Notes under the pieces: generated by a model | What the model was told of the DNA's origin: nothing | What the model saw: only the letters and a program-made list of their open reading frames with translations | Database searches by the model: none | NCBI RefSeq assembly: GCF_947500255.1 | Contig: NZ_CANMRL010000001.1 | Coordinates: 434,001-498,000, forward strand | Length of the DNA: 64,000 bases | Reading direction: 5' to 3' | Source of the DNA: an uncultured Psychroserpens sp. | GTDB lineage: Bacteria > Bacteroidota > Bacteroidia > Flavobacteriales > Flavobacteriaceae | Shown here: positions 46,642 to 54,802 of the stretch, in pieces | Numbering within the stretch: the stretch's first letter is position 1 | How the letters are laid out: every line of letters starts with the position of its first letter | Made by a program: the position numbers and the translations under genes

Positions 46642-46650
46642 TTGTTAAAA

Positions 46651-47661
46651 TTAAATCACTTGAAACCCATAAGCATATGGGTCATCTTCAGGGTCAATAG
46701 TTATGGTATTGTATCCAAACACTTTTGCCCAGCCTTGAATACTTGGTATAATTGCTAATGTTCCATCCAATAGTGTTTCTTCTTCAACTCGTCCAATAAA
46801 AGTAGACCCAATATAACTTTCATGAATAAAAGCTTGCCCTATTTTTAATTCACCTTTTGCATACAATTGAGCTAATCGAGCCGATGTTCCAGTACCACAT
46901 GGACTTCTATCAATAGCTTTATCACCATAAAACACAGCATTCCTTCCTGAAGAAGACGCATGTATTGGTTTTCCTGTCCACAACATATGAGTTACATCTC
47001 GAATCGTTTCATTTTCTGGATGTACAAATAGATTAGAGTATTTATCATTTATTCGATCTCTTACTACTTGTGAATATTGAATGATTTGACTAGCCGTAAA
47101 ATCCTGAACTCCAGAAAAACTTTGCTGTGGATCGACAATAGCATAAAAATTCCCGCCATAAGCGACATCAAATGTAATGACTCCTAATTCTGGGCAATCA
47201 ATGGTCAAATCTTGAGCAGCTAAGTAACTTTTCACATTGATGAGTTTAACCCAATCTACTTTATTTCCAGTTTGTTGGTATTCAATATCTACTAAACCTG
47301 CTGGTGCTTCCATTTTAATCTTTCCAGGTGTTTTTGGATGAATCAAACCTTCTTCAATAGCAATTGTAATAGTTCCAATAGTACCATGACCACACATAGG
47401 TAAGCAACCAGATGTTTCAATAAATAAGATGGCGAAATCATTCTCTGAATTATGAGGTGGATATAGAATACTCCCACTCATCATATCATGACCTCTAGGT
47501 TCAAACATCAATCCTTTTCTAATCCAATCATAATCTTTTAAAAAATGTTGACGTTTTTCACTCATAGAGTTTCCCTCCAGCTTCGGACCACCTTCTTTGA
47601 TCACTCTAACAGGGTTTCCGCAGGTATGTGCATCAATACATATAAATTTGGATTTACTCAT
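46651..47661 (-). CDS. 4-hydroxyproline 2-epimerase (proline racemase family)
   Basis: A 336-residue member of the proline racemase family with two catalytic cysteines: Cys90 (LPMCGHGTIG) and Cys255 (RSPCGTGTSA). Two Cys mark racemase/epimerase rather than the Cys-Thr dehydratases. Converts trans-4-hydroxy-L-proline to cis-4-hydroxy-D-proline. I start at 47661 (MSKSKFICID); an ATG at 47676 is possible. The start overlaps the DUF885 gene by 8 bp. Confidence 0.93.
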   Translation of the reverse strand: MSKSKFICIDAHTCGNPVRVIKEGGPKLEGNSMSEKRQHFLKDYDWIRKGLMFEPRGHDMMSGSILYPPHNSENDFAILFIETSGCLPMCGHGTIGTITIAIEEGLIHPKTPGKIKMEAPAGLVDIEYQQTGNKVDWVKLINVKSYLAAQDLTIDCPELGVITFDVAYGGNFYAIVDPQQSFSGVQDFTASQIIQYSQVVRDRINDKYSNLFVHPENETIRDVTHMLWTGKPIHASSSGRNAVFYGDKAIDRSPCGTGTSARLAQLYAKGELKIGQAFIHESYIGSTFIGRVEEETLLDGTLAIIPSIQGWAKVFGYNTITIDPEDDPYAYGFQVI

Positions 47662-49384
47662 TTTTTTGTTTTTCAATATAATGATTCACCCTATTTTCAA
47701 GTATAGAAAGTGTTACAGTGCCTTGCTCTAATATCACTTCATGAAACTCTCTAATATCAAATTTAGCGCCTAATTGTGATTGGGCCTTTTGTCTCAACTC
47801 TCTTATTTTAAGCTCTCCTATTTTGTATGACAATGCTTGTCCTGGCCATGAGATATAGCGATCAGTCTCCGTATTAATCTCATGAAGCGACAAAGCTGTA
47901 TTTGACGACATGTACTCAACTACCTGATCTCTCGTCCATCCTTTCATGTGAATTCCAGTATCTACTACAAGTCGGCAAGCCCGCCACATTTCATAAGTTA
48001 GTTGCCCAAACTGCTCGTAAGGTGTTGTATACATTCCCATTTCATCGGCTAAATACTCAGAATACAATCCCCAACCCTCACCATACGCAGAGAGGTATAG
48101 GTCTTTTCTAAATTGTGGAATGCTATCACCTAATTCGTTATTTAAACTGCCTTGCAAATGATGTCCAGGAACGGCTTCATGAACTGTAAGTGCTGGTAAG
48201 GTATATAATGTTCTACTAGATAAATCATAAGTATTTACCCAATAGTAACCAGGTTCACTACTTTCTTTTGAAGTTCCAACATAGCGTCCTGAGGTATACT
48301 TAGGTGCAATAGCATCTGGAACTGGTGCTACTCCATAAGGCTTTCTAGGCAATGTTTTAAAAAATCTCGGCAACTGTTCATCTGCACGCTTTGCCATATC
48401 TCTGGCAATTGTTAAAAGTTCATTAGGTGTTTTTGCATAAAACTGTTCATCTGTTCTTAAAAAATGAAAGAAATCTGCAAAACTTCCCTTAAAGTTTAAC
48501 TCTGAAATAATCTGTTCCATTTCAGCTTTTATACGCGCCACTTCTTTTAAACCAATTTGATGAATATCATCTGCGGTATATTGTGTACTTGTTGTATAAA
48601 AATTGATACGATCTTGGTAATAGGCTTTTCCATTTGGTGTTTCAGAAACACCTATAGTTGTTCTTGTATTTGGAAAATATTCTGTCTCAAAAAATGTTTT
48701 AATTCGTTTAAATTCAGGAGTCACTTTTGTTTGGATAACATCTTTTGCAATGTTCAAAACCGAATCCTTTTGACTTTCAGTTAAATCTGGTGGCAAATTT
48801 TTAAAAGGCGAGTAGTAATAACTGTCTTGGTAATTGTCGACAATATGGTCATTATAAGTAGACTCGTAGCCTTTAAAGATAACCAAGGGTTGAGATATTC
48901 CTTTTTCTAAACCTTCACGAAGGTTAACTAGGTTTTGACTAACAAACTCTGGTATCGCTTTTAATTTGTTTATATATTCGATGACTTGCTCATAATTATT
49001 TAAATACCTCACATTATAAGTGAGGTTTGAATGAAATCCTGAATCGGAAAGTAACGGATTTAAGTAGTGTTCGAACTCAAAATAATTAATTCGATCTTCA
49101 AGGATAAATCTTAGCAACTCAGCCGAAATTTGTTCAGTTTCATTTAAGTCGTCTAATTTGATATGGGATAATTCTTGAAGTTTGGTTTTTGCAAACCTTG
49201 CTTCAGACTCAAAATATGCCTTTGTAAAAAGACCCAAAGGATATGCTTTGTCGTCATATCCTTCGTAGTCTTGATAACTATTAATTATTTGGTTTAACTC
49301 TTTTGATGCTGTATTAGACTCTTCTTTTTCACATCCAAAAATCAATAGTAGTATTAGTATACAAATGCCTTTTAAAAATCTCAT
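47654..49384 (-). CDS. DUF885 family lipoprotein, putative metallopeptidase
   Basis: A 576-residue lipoprotein (LLLIFGC). It contains HEAVPGHHLQ (His402-Glu403 and His408), the zinc-peptidase-like signature of DUF885, with a helical surround and a downstream acidic block (SAYGEGWGLYSEYL). DUF885 members are thought to be peptidases, but specificity is not established. Its place between epimerase (8-bp overlap) and dehydrogenase (4-bp overlap) in the hydroxyproline operon suggests it frees hydroxyproline from small peptides in the periplasm; this is inference. Confidence 0.88.
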   Translation of the reverse strand: MRFLKGICILILLLIFGCEKEESNTASKELNQIINSYQDYEGYDDKAYPLGLFTKAYFESEARFAKTKLQELSHIKLDDLNETEQISAELLRFILEDRINYFEFEHYLNPLLSDSGFHSNLTYNVRYLNNYEQVIEYINKLKAIPEFVSQNLVNLREGLEKGISQPLVIFKGYESTYNDHIVDNYQDSYYYSPFKNLPPDLTESQKDSVLNIAKDVIQTKVTPEFKRIKTFFETEYFPNTRTTIGVSETPNGKAYYQDRINFYTTSTQYTADDIHQIGLKEVARIKAEMEQIISELNFKGSFADFFHFLRTDEQFYAKTPNELLTIARDMAKRADEQLPRFFKTLPRKPYGVAPVPDAIAPKYTSGRYVGTSKESSEPGYYWVNTYDLSSRTLYTLPALTVHEAVPGHHLQGSLNNELGDSIPQFRKDLYLSAYGEGWGLYSEYLADEMGMYTTPYEQFGQLTYEMWRACRLVVDTGIHMKGWTRDQVVEYMSSNTALSLHEINTETDRYISWPGQALSYKIGELKIRELRQKAQSQLGAKFDIREFHEVILEQGTVTLSILENRVNHYIEKQKNE

Positions 49385-50964
49385 AGTTTCATGGTCGTTT
49401 GCTGGTTATTTACTAATCTTGAAATACCTAATGGGTTCTCATTCTTGAGTTCATTTGGTAGTAAATCGTTTGGCCAATCTTGATAACTAAATGGTCTTAC
49501 CCATCGTTTTATGGAGTGAATACCTACAGCAGTAAATCGACTATCTGTAGACGAAGGGTATGGACCACCATGAACCATAGATGGACAAACCTCAACACCA
49601 GTTGGAACACCATTATAAATAATACGACCAACTCTATTTTGCAATGCTGAAATCACCTCTGTGTAGTTAGATGCTTCATTATTATCTGCAATGACTGTTC
49701 CTGTGAGTTGCCCTTCTATATTTGAAATCACTTGTTCTAACTGCGTCGTATTCTCACATTGAACTACCATTGAAAATGGTCCAAATACTTCTTGATGTAG
49801 GGTAGGATTTTCAATAAAAGTAGATCCCTTAACGGTTGTAATTGCTTGTCTCGCATAATTGGCTTGTACTTCAGAAGTATAATCAACACTTAGTGTTAAT
49901 TCTGGTTGCGCTAAAGCTTTTTCTTTATTTGATTCATAAGCTCCAATAATATTGGGATGCAACATACAAGTAGGCTCTATCTTTATAATTTCTTCTGAAA
50001 GTTTGGTTATAAAATTTGATAGCGTATCACCTTTGATTCCTAAGATTAAACCAGGATTTGTACAAAACTGCCCAGTACCTAAGGTAATCGAACTAGCATA
50101 AGTTTTTGCTAAGGCTTCACCTCTATTCTTTAAAGCTTCTGGTAGTATCACAACCGGATTTATACTTCCCATTTCGGCAAACACAGGAATAGGTTCTTCT
50201 CGCTGTGCAGCCAAATCATACAAAGCTCGTCCACCTTTTATACTTCCAGTAAAACCGACAGCTTTTATTTCTGGACGCTTTACTAATTGTGCGCCAACTT
50301 CAATACCACTACTATTTAAATTAGAAAACACACCATTTGGCATTCCTGTTTTTTCTGCAGCTTTTATAATTGCTGAAGCCACCAATTCACCGGTTCCAGC
50401 ATGCATAGGATGTGATTTGACAATTACAGGACAACCAGCAGCTAATGCTGCAGCTGTATCACCACCAGCAGTAGAATACGCCAACGGAAAATTACTTGCT
50501 CCAAAGACTACGACAGGACCAAGAGGCACCATCATTTTACGAATATCAGATTTTGGCATCGGTTGTCGTTCTGGTTGAGCTGTATCAATAGACGCTTCAA
50601 CCCAAGATCCTTCGGCAACTAATTCGGCAAAAGCTCGTAACTGTCCGACTGTTCGTCCGCGTTCCCCTTTGGCACGACCTTCTGGCAGACCTGTTTCAGA
50701 ACAATATGTTTGTATTAACTCGTCATCAAGCGCTAAAATTTCATCTGCGATAGCATTTAAGAATTCAGCTTTATCCTTCCCTGAATAGGTCTTAAATCTA
50801 TGAAATGCACGTTCTGCAAGTATACATGCCATTTCAATTTCGGCAGGAGTTGCTTCTATAAACGTATTTTGGTTTTCAGTATTTAATTTTGGGTTAAACG
50901 TTTTATACGTTACATCTCCTTTTGCAGATAGAGCTGTTCCTATATAATTTTTTCCTGTTATCAT
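49381..50964 (-). CDS. Alpha-ketoglutarate semialdehyde dehydrogenase (aldehyde dehydrogenase family)
   Basis: A 527-residue NAD(P)-dependent aldehyde dehydrogenase with nucleophile Cys301 (GTGQFCTNPG), cofactor region VVFGASNFPLAYS and VGFTGSIKGGRA, and Glu in FAEMGSINPV. The variant motif ENLGS-to-AEMGS and PGDTRF-type end are those of 2,5-dioxovalerate dehydrogenases. It makes alpha-ketoglutarate, the last step of hydroxyproline breakdown. Start overlaps the DUF1272 stop by 4 bp. Confidence 0.92.
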   Translation of the reverse strand: MITGKNYIGTALSAKGDVTYKTFNPKLNTENQNTFIEATPAEIEMACILAERAFHRFKTYSGKDKAEFLNAIADEILALDDELIQTYCSETGLPEGRAKGERGRTVGQLRAFAELVAEGSWVEASIDTAQPERQPMPKSDIRKMMVPLGPVVVFGASNFPLAYSTAGGDTAAALAAGCPVIVKSHPMHAGTGELVASAIIKAAEKTGMPNGVFSNLNSSGIEVGAQLVKRPEIKAVGFTGSIKGGRALYDLAAQREEPIPVFAEMGSINPVVILPEALKNRGEALAKTYASSITLGTGQFCTNPGLILGIKGDTLSNFITKLSEEIIKIEPTCMLHPNIIGAYESNKEKALAQPELTLSVDYTSEVQANYARQAITTVKGSTFIENPTLHQEVFGPFSMVVQCENTTQLEQVISNIEGQLTGTVIADNNEASNYTEVISALQNRVGRIIYNGVPTGVEVCPSMVHGGPYPSSTDSRFTAVGIHSIKRWVRPFSYQDWPNDLLPNELKNENPLGISRLVNNQQTTMKL

Positions 50965-51227
50965 CTTTCTTTAATTCGTTTTAAATGCAATACTACATCA
51001 ACGGGTTTATGAATCACTTTTGTAGACACTGGGTATTTTTCTAATAATGATTCGGGACGAATCGGTCGCTTTTCAAATCCACCACCACAATTTGGACAGA
51101 TCTGTTCTAGAACATTGCTAACACAATCTCTACAAAATGTACATTCGAATGTACAAATCATAGCATCCTCTGCATTAAAAGGTAATGCTTTATTACAATG
51201 TTCGCATGTTGGTCTAATCTCCAGCAT
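50961..51227 (-). CDS. DUF1272 zinc-ribbon-like protein
   Basis: An 88-residue protein with clustered cysteines (TCEHC, ICTFECTFCRDC, ICPNCGG) matching DUF1272, a small Cys-rich family with likely zinc binding. Its role is not known. It is translationally embedded in the hydroxyproline operon (1 bp after the deaminase, 4-bp overlap with the dehydrogenase). The basic C-terminal tail (LHLKRIKER) may bind nucleic acid or protein. Confidence 0.9.
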   Translation of the reverse strand: MLEIRPTCEHCNKALPFNAEDAMICTFECTFCRDCVSNVLEQICPNCGGGFEKRPIRPESLLEKYPVSTKVIHKPVDVVLHLKRIKER

Positions 51228-51228
51228 C

Positions 51229-52143
51229 TTATAAATTCTTATAATTTGGCAGTGTTGGTCTGCGCTTCAAACCGTCTTCAATAACGTTTAAAACATGTTG
51301 ACGTTCATCTCCATAAAGTGGCAAACGAGGTGCTCTAACATTTTCGGTTCCAATCCCGGTAGCTACTTCGGCGAGCTTAATATTTTGTACTAATTTAGGG
51401 TTTATATCTAACTCTAACAATGGTAAAAACCATCTATAAATCTCCAACGCTTCTTGAATTCGACCTGCGTTTTGAAGTTCATAAATAGCGACTGTTTCAG
51501 CAGGAAAAGCACATACCAAACCAGCTATCCAGCCATCTGCTCCCATAAGCAGACTCTCCAAAGCTAATGTATCAACGCCTGTCATAATTTTTAGTCGGTC
51601 ACCAAATCGGTTTTTAATTCTAGTGACATTAGAAATATCTCTAGTAGACTCTTTAACCGCTTCGATATTATTGCATTTTAATAATTCATCAAACATATCT
51701 AGCGTCACTTCAATTTTATAATCTACAGGATTATTATACACCATAATTGGTAATGATGTATTATTTGCAACCGCTTTAAAATACTCAACTGTTTCTCTAT
51801 CTCCAGATTTGTAACGCATTGGTGGCAGCATCATTAAACCCTTAGCGCCATCATCTTCAGCTTTTTGAGCTGCATGAATTGCATTTTTGGTTGTTTGCTC
51901 TGCAATATTAATAAGAACAGGAACCTTACCATTAACAATATCTACGGTAGTTCTTGTTAAAATCCTTTTTTCGTCATCACTCAGCGTACTTGCTTCTCCT
52001 AATGTTCCTCCTAAAACAATCCCATGAACACCAGCCTTTAACTGTGCTTCAATATTGTGTTGGAACATCGGTAAATCTAACGTATCAGAATCTGTAAACT
52101 TGGTCGTCACTGCAGGCATGACGCCTTTCCATTGTATACTCAT
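51229..52143 (-). CDS. DapA-family aldolase/deaminase, probable 1-pyrroline-4-hydroxy-2-carboxylate deaminase
   Basis: A 304-residue class I aldolase-fold protein of the DHDPS/NAL superfamily. Schiff-base Lys164 (EAVKESTRD) and Tyr136 (MVYNNPVD) are present, with the opening GVMPAVTTKF. Family members in hydroxyproline operons deaminate 1-pyrroline-4-hydroxy-2-carboxylate to alpha-ketoglutarate semialdehyde. It is the first gene of the operon, divergent from an AraC regulator. Confidence 0.9.
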   Translation of the reverse strand: MSIQWKGVMPAVTTKFTDSDTLDLPMFQHNIEAQLKAGVHGIVLGGTLGEASTLSDDEKRILTRTTVDIVNGKVPVLINIAEQTTKNAIHAAQKAEDDGAKGLMMLPPMRYKSGDRETVEYFKAVANNTSLPIMVYNNPVDYKIEVTLDMFDELLKCNNIEAVKESTRDISNVTRIKNRFGDRLKIMTGVDTLALESLLMGADGWIAGLVCAFPAETVAIYELQNAGRIQEALEIYRWFLPLLELDINPKLVQNIKLAEVATGIGTENVRAPRLPLYGDERQHVLNVIEDGLKRRPTLPNYKNL

Positions 52144-52193
52144 AAATTAACTTGTTTTGATACTGTAAAACTAGTGCACTATTTTCAAAATAA

Positions 52194-52215
52194 ATAATGG
52201 CTATTTATCCATTAT
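52194..52215. promoter_or_regulatory. Inverted repeat in the hydroxyproline control region
   Basis: ATAATGG (52194-52200) and CCATTAT (52209-52215) with an 8-bp spacer, midway between the divergent deaminase and AraC genes. Candidate operator for the AraC protein; unproven. Confidence 0.35.
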
Positions 52216-52271
52216 CAATACTATATTATCTTTAAATTAGTTTTAAGTCAAAAAATAGAATAGTATTTGCA

Positions 52272-52279
52272 TATATTTG
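52272..52279 (+). promoter_or_regulatory. -7 promoter element (TATATTTG) of the AraC regulator
   Basis: TATATTTG, 23 bp before the ATG at 52302, matches TAnnTTTG. Confidence 0.45.
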
Positions 52280-52301
52280 ATAATAATTTGATCGTAAACG
52301 A

Positions 52302-53159
52302 ATGAAAGTTTTACCATTTAAAATTCCGAAACCAGATTTTGACGCACTCATATTTCAGGAGGATAAAGGCCATCTATTTTTTGATAAATTACATCAGCAT
52401 GAAGAAATTCAAGTTAGTTTAATCATTGAAGGGGAAGGCACTTTAATTGTTGGAGACACCATCAATTATTACAAAACAGGAGATGTTTTAGTTATAGGAA
52501 GTCATATCCCTCATGTATTTAAAAGCGACCAGACTTCAAATTTAAAATCGCATATGCTTACTTTATTTTTTACTGAAACCTCTTTTGGAGTTCAGTTTTT
52601 CAATCTTGAAGAACTCAAAGAATTGAAACCTTTCTTTAAACGTTCAAAACACGGATTTAAGGTCTCTTCTCATAAAAAAGTAATTAGCGCATTATTTGAA
52701 CAACTTGAAAGCGCTTCTAAGCTAAAGCGTTTTATTATATTATTAGAACTTCTGCAATTATTGTCAAAGTCTAGTTATACGAGTTTATCGTCTTTCATTT
52801 ATAATAAAATGTATACAGATATAGAAGGACATCGTATGCGAAATGTATTTGAATATACAATGAATCATTTTAATGAAGATATTTCTTTAACGACAATTTC
52901 TGAAGTGGCTAATATGACAAAAAATGCATTTTGCAAATATTTCAAAAAGCGAACAAACAAGACCTATATTACCTTTTTAAACGAATTACGTATTGAGCAC
53001 TCTTGTAAGCTATTATTAGTAAATAAAGACATGCCTATTGTTGAAATAGCTGAAATGACCGGTTTTCGTAATATTTCGAATTTTAATAGGCAATTTAAAT
53101 CTGTAAAAAAGATGAGTCCTTCAGTTTTTAAAGCCCATAAGACCACTACAGTTTTTTAA
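52302..53159 (+). CDS. AraC-family transcriptional regulator
   Basis: A 285-residue regulator with an N-terminal cupin (HQHEEIQVSLIIEGEGT, GDVLVIGSHIPHVF) and a C-terminal double helix-turn-helix (about 185-280; LTTISEVANMTKNAFCKYFKK and IVEIAEMTGFRNISNFNRQFK). Divergent from the hydroxyproline operon and thus its probable activator, sensing hydroxyproline or an intermediate. Overlaps the 3' end of the converging PhnA gene by 14 bp. Confidence 0.93.
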   Translation: MKVLPFKIPKPDFDALIFQEDKGHLFFDKLHQHEEIQVSLIIEGEGTLIVGDTINYYKTGDVLVIGSHIPHVFKSDQTSNLKSHMLTLFFTETSFGVQFFNLEELKELKPFFKRSKHGFKVSSHKKVISALFEQLESASKLKRFIILLELLQLLSKSSYTSLSSFIYNKMYTDIEGHRMRNVFEYTMNHFNEDISLTTISEVANMTKNAFCKYFKKRTNKTYITFLNELRIEHSCKLLLVNKDMPIVEIAEMTGFRNISNFNRQFKSVKKMSPSVFKAHKTTTVF

Positions 53160-53724
53160 CGTATTGTGTAATAATGACAATTTGCTGGCCATCTACTTTT
53201 CCTTCAATATACTCAGCGTTTTCACGGTCTAAACGAATATTTCTAACAGCAGTTCCTTGCTTTGCAACCATACTTGAGCCTTTTACTTTTAGATCTTTGA
53301 TTAAAACAACGGAATCTCCAGACGCTAAGGTAACACCATTTGAATCTCTATGAATAATTTTGTTTTCTTCGTCTTCATGTTCTCCAGTAGCTCTTGCTAA
53401 AGCCAAAGCCTCATCATCTAAATACATCATATCCAACAAATCTTGAGGCCAACCTTCATTACGTAAGCGCTGTAACATACGCCAAGCCATTATTTGTACA
53501 GCCACATGTTCACTCCACATACTATCATTAAGGCATCTCCAATGATTAGGATCCATATCTGTTTTGCCTTCAATTTGATCCAAACATGTAGTACAAACAA
53601 GTACGTCATTAGTTACATTTTCATTCAACGATGGTGGGATTGTATATTGTTTTAAATCTTGATTAGACGCACATAATTCACAGGTATTATTGCTTCGCTC
53701 TCTTAATTCTTTTTCTAAACTCAT
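53146..53724 (-). CDS. PhnA-domain zinc-ribbon protein
   Basis: A 192-residue protein: N-terminal Cys pairs (NTCELCASN and VCTTCLDQ) forming a zinc ribbon, a helical middle with LRNEGWPQDLLDMMYLDDE, and the C-terminal PhnA/YjdM domain (HRDSNGVTLASGDSVVLIKDLKVKGSS, split here for length only in this note). Despite its name the family has no proven phosphonate role. A TACATTTG box at 53747-53754 is its likely promoter. Confidence 0.88.
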   Translation of the reverse strand: MSLEKELRERSNNTCELCASNQDLKQYTIPPSLNENVTNDVLVCTTCLDQIEGKTDMDPNHWRCLNDSMWSEHVAVQIMAWRMLQRLRNEGWPQDLLDMMYLDDEALALARATGEHEDEENKIIHRDSNGVTLASGDSVVLIKDLKVKGSSMVAKQGTAVRNIRLDRENAEYIEGKVDGQQIVIITQYVKKL

Positions 53725-53746
53725 AAAGTTGAAACTTTTAGTATCG

Positions 53747-53754
53747 CAAATGTA
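53747..53754 (-). promoter_or_regulatory. -7 promoter element (TACATTTG) of the PhnA gene
   Basis: Matches TAnnTTTG on the minus strand, 22 bp before the ATG at 53724. Confidence 0.5.
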
Positions 53755-53785
53755 TTGTTTTAATTTTATCTGCTTATTTTTAAGT

Positions 53786-54262
53786 ATGCAAATACCAAAC
53801 GTTAGAAAGGCGACATCAGCAGACTTAGAAACTTTAAAACAATTTAAACTTGGATTAATTCAAGCAGAACTCCCTATGGACGAAACCATTAAGGAAGACA
53901 CGACGAGTTATTATGATCTAAAAGCGTTAATTACTAACGATAATTCAGAACTATTAGTTGCTGATATAGACGGAGAACTTGTTGCTTCTGGCTATGCTCA
54001 AATTATTCCTGACCGACCTTACTTAAAACATGATTTTCAAGGGTATTTAGGTTTTATGTATGTCCCAGAAGAACACCGCGGAAACGGTTATAACAAACTC
54101 GTTTTAAATGCTTTATTGAAATGGTGTAAATCTAGACGTGTATTCGAAATTAAATTAGATGTTTATGACACCAATCTACCAGCTCTTAGAGCCTACGAAA
54201 AAGCAGGCTTTAAAAAACATTTAATAAATATGCGCTTGGATATTAGAGACATTGAGTTATAA
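53786..54262 (+). CDS. GNAT family N-acetyltransferase
   Basis: I start at 53786 (MQIPNVRKA), giving 158 residues and the usual GNAT N-terminus; the frame extending to 53690 would overlap the divergent phnA start. Acetyl-CoA motif A reads VPEEHRGNGYNKLVLNAL, followed by LDVYDTNLPALRAYEKAGF. The acceptor is unknown. Confidence 0.9.
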   Translation: MQIPNVRKATSADLETLKQFKLGLIQAELPMDETIKEDTTSYYDLKALITNDNSELLVADIDGELVASGYAQIIPDRPYLKHDFQGYLGFMYVPEEHRGNGYNKLVLNALLKWCKSRRVFEIKLDVYDTNLPALRAYEKAGFKKHLINMRLDIRDIEL

Positions 54263-54290
54263 AAAACCATCTTTCATTTTTTTATAAAAG

Positions 54291-54785
54291 TTAATATTTA
54301 CCTGAAAGTCGGGATTCTATATATTGATTTTCTAAATTTAGTTGTGTTAAATGGTCTATAACTGAGAAGAGTTTTTGAAACATTGTTTGCTTTACTTCTC
54401 GACTACTCAACACCATAGCATTATAGGTAGCAATAGCGTTTTGATTTTTATTAATGGTTTCAAGAAGCGTCATTAGGTCGCCATTTGTTTCATTCAAAAT
54501 ACTCATACTAATATAACCTATATGATTAAAATTAGTGTGATTGAACATATATCTGGCTCCTGCTTTTATCGCCTGATTATCTGCTTTAAACTTTTTAATA
54601 TTAACAACAGAGACATTGTTACATTGGGCTTTAATTTCCTTTAGAACAAAGTAAGTATCATCCTTGCTGTGATTATTGACTAAACAAAATTCAATACACT
54701 CAGCTTTATTACAATATTTGATAAAAGAGTTAGTGTTAATTTTCTTTTCGTCATTATGGAATATAATTATGATTCCTATTCTCAT
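54291..54785 (-). CDS. Truncated GT2-like protein lacking the DxD motif
   Basis: A 164-residue protein aligning along its length with residues about 138-250 of the upstream REC-GT2 protein: FCLVNNHSKDDT against LCFVNDGSKDNT, and HIGYISMSILNETNGD against YIGFLDADLSTDLADF. The nucleotide-sugar DxD is replaced by SMS and the acceptor half of the GT-A fold is missing, so catalysis is not expected. It lies 17 bp after the REC-GT2 gene in the same operon. It may be a decayed duplicate or a non-catalytic partner. Confidence 0.78.
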   Translation of the reverse strand: MRIGIIIIFHNDEKKINTNSFIKYCNKAECIEFCLVNNHSKDDTYFVLKEIKAQCNNVSVVNIKKFKADNQAIKAGARYMFNHTNFNHIGYISMSILNETNGDLMTLLETINKNQNAIATYNAMVLSSREVKQTMFQKLFSVIDHLTQLNLENQYIESRLSGKY

Positions 54786-54802
54786 TGATTATTATTTAGG
54801 GT

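Noticed and set aside
49530-49560. Another TGTAGACGA copy inside the aldehyde dehydrogenase gene
   Set aside because: It is a single copy in coding sequence with no second repeat at 21 bp, so treated as chance.
54257-54287. Terminator hairpin TTATAAAAAA/TTTTTTATAA between GNAT and GT2-like genes
   Set aside because: The stem is only A and T pairs and overlaps a stop codon; too weak to call.
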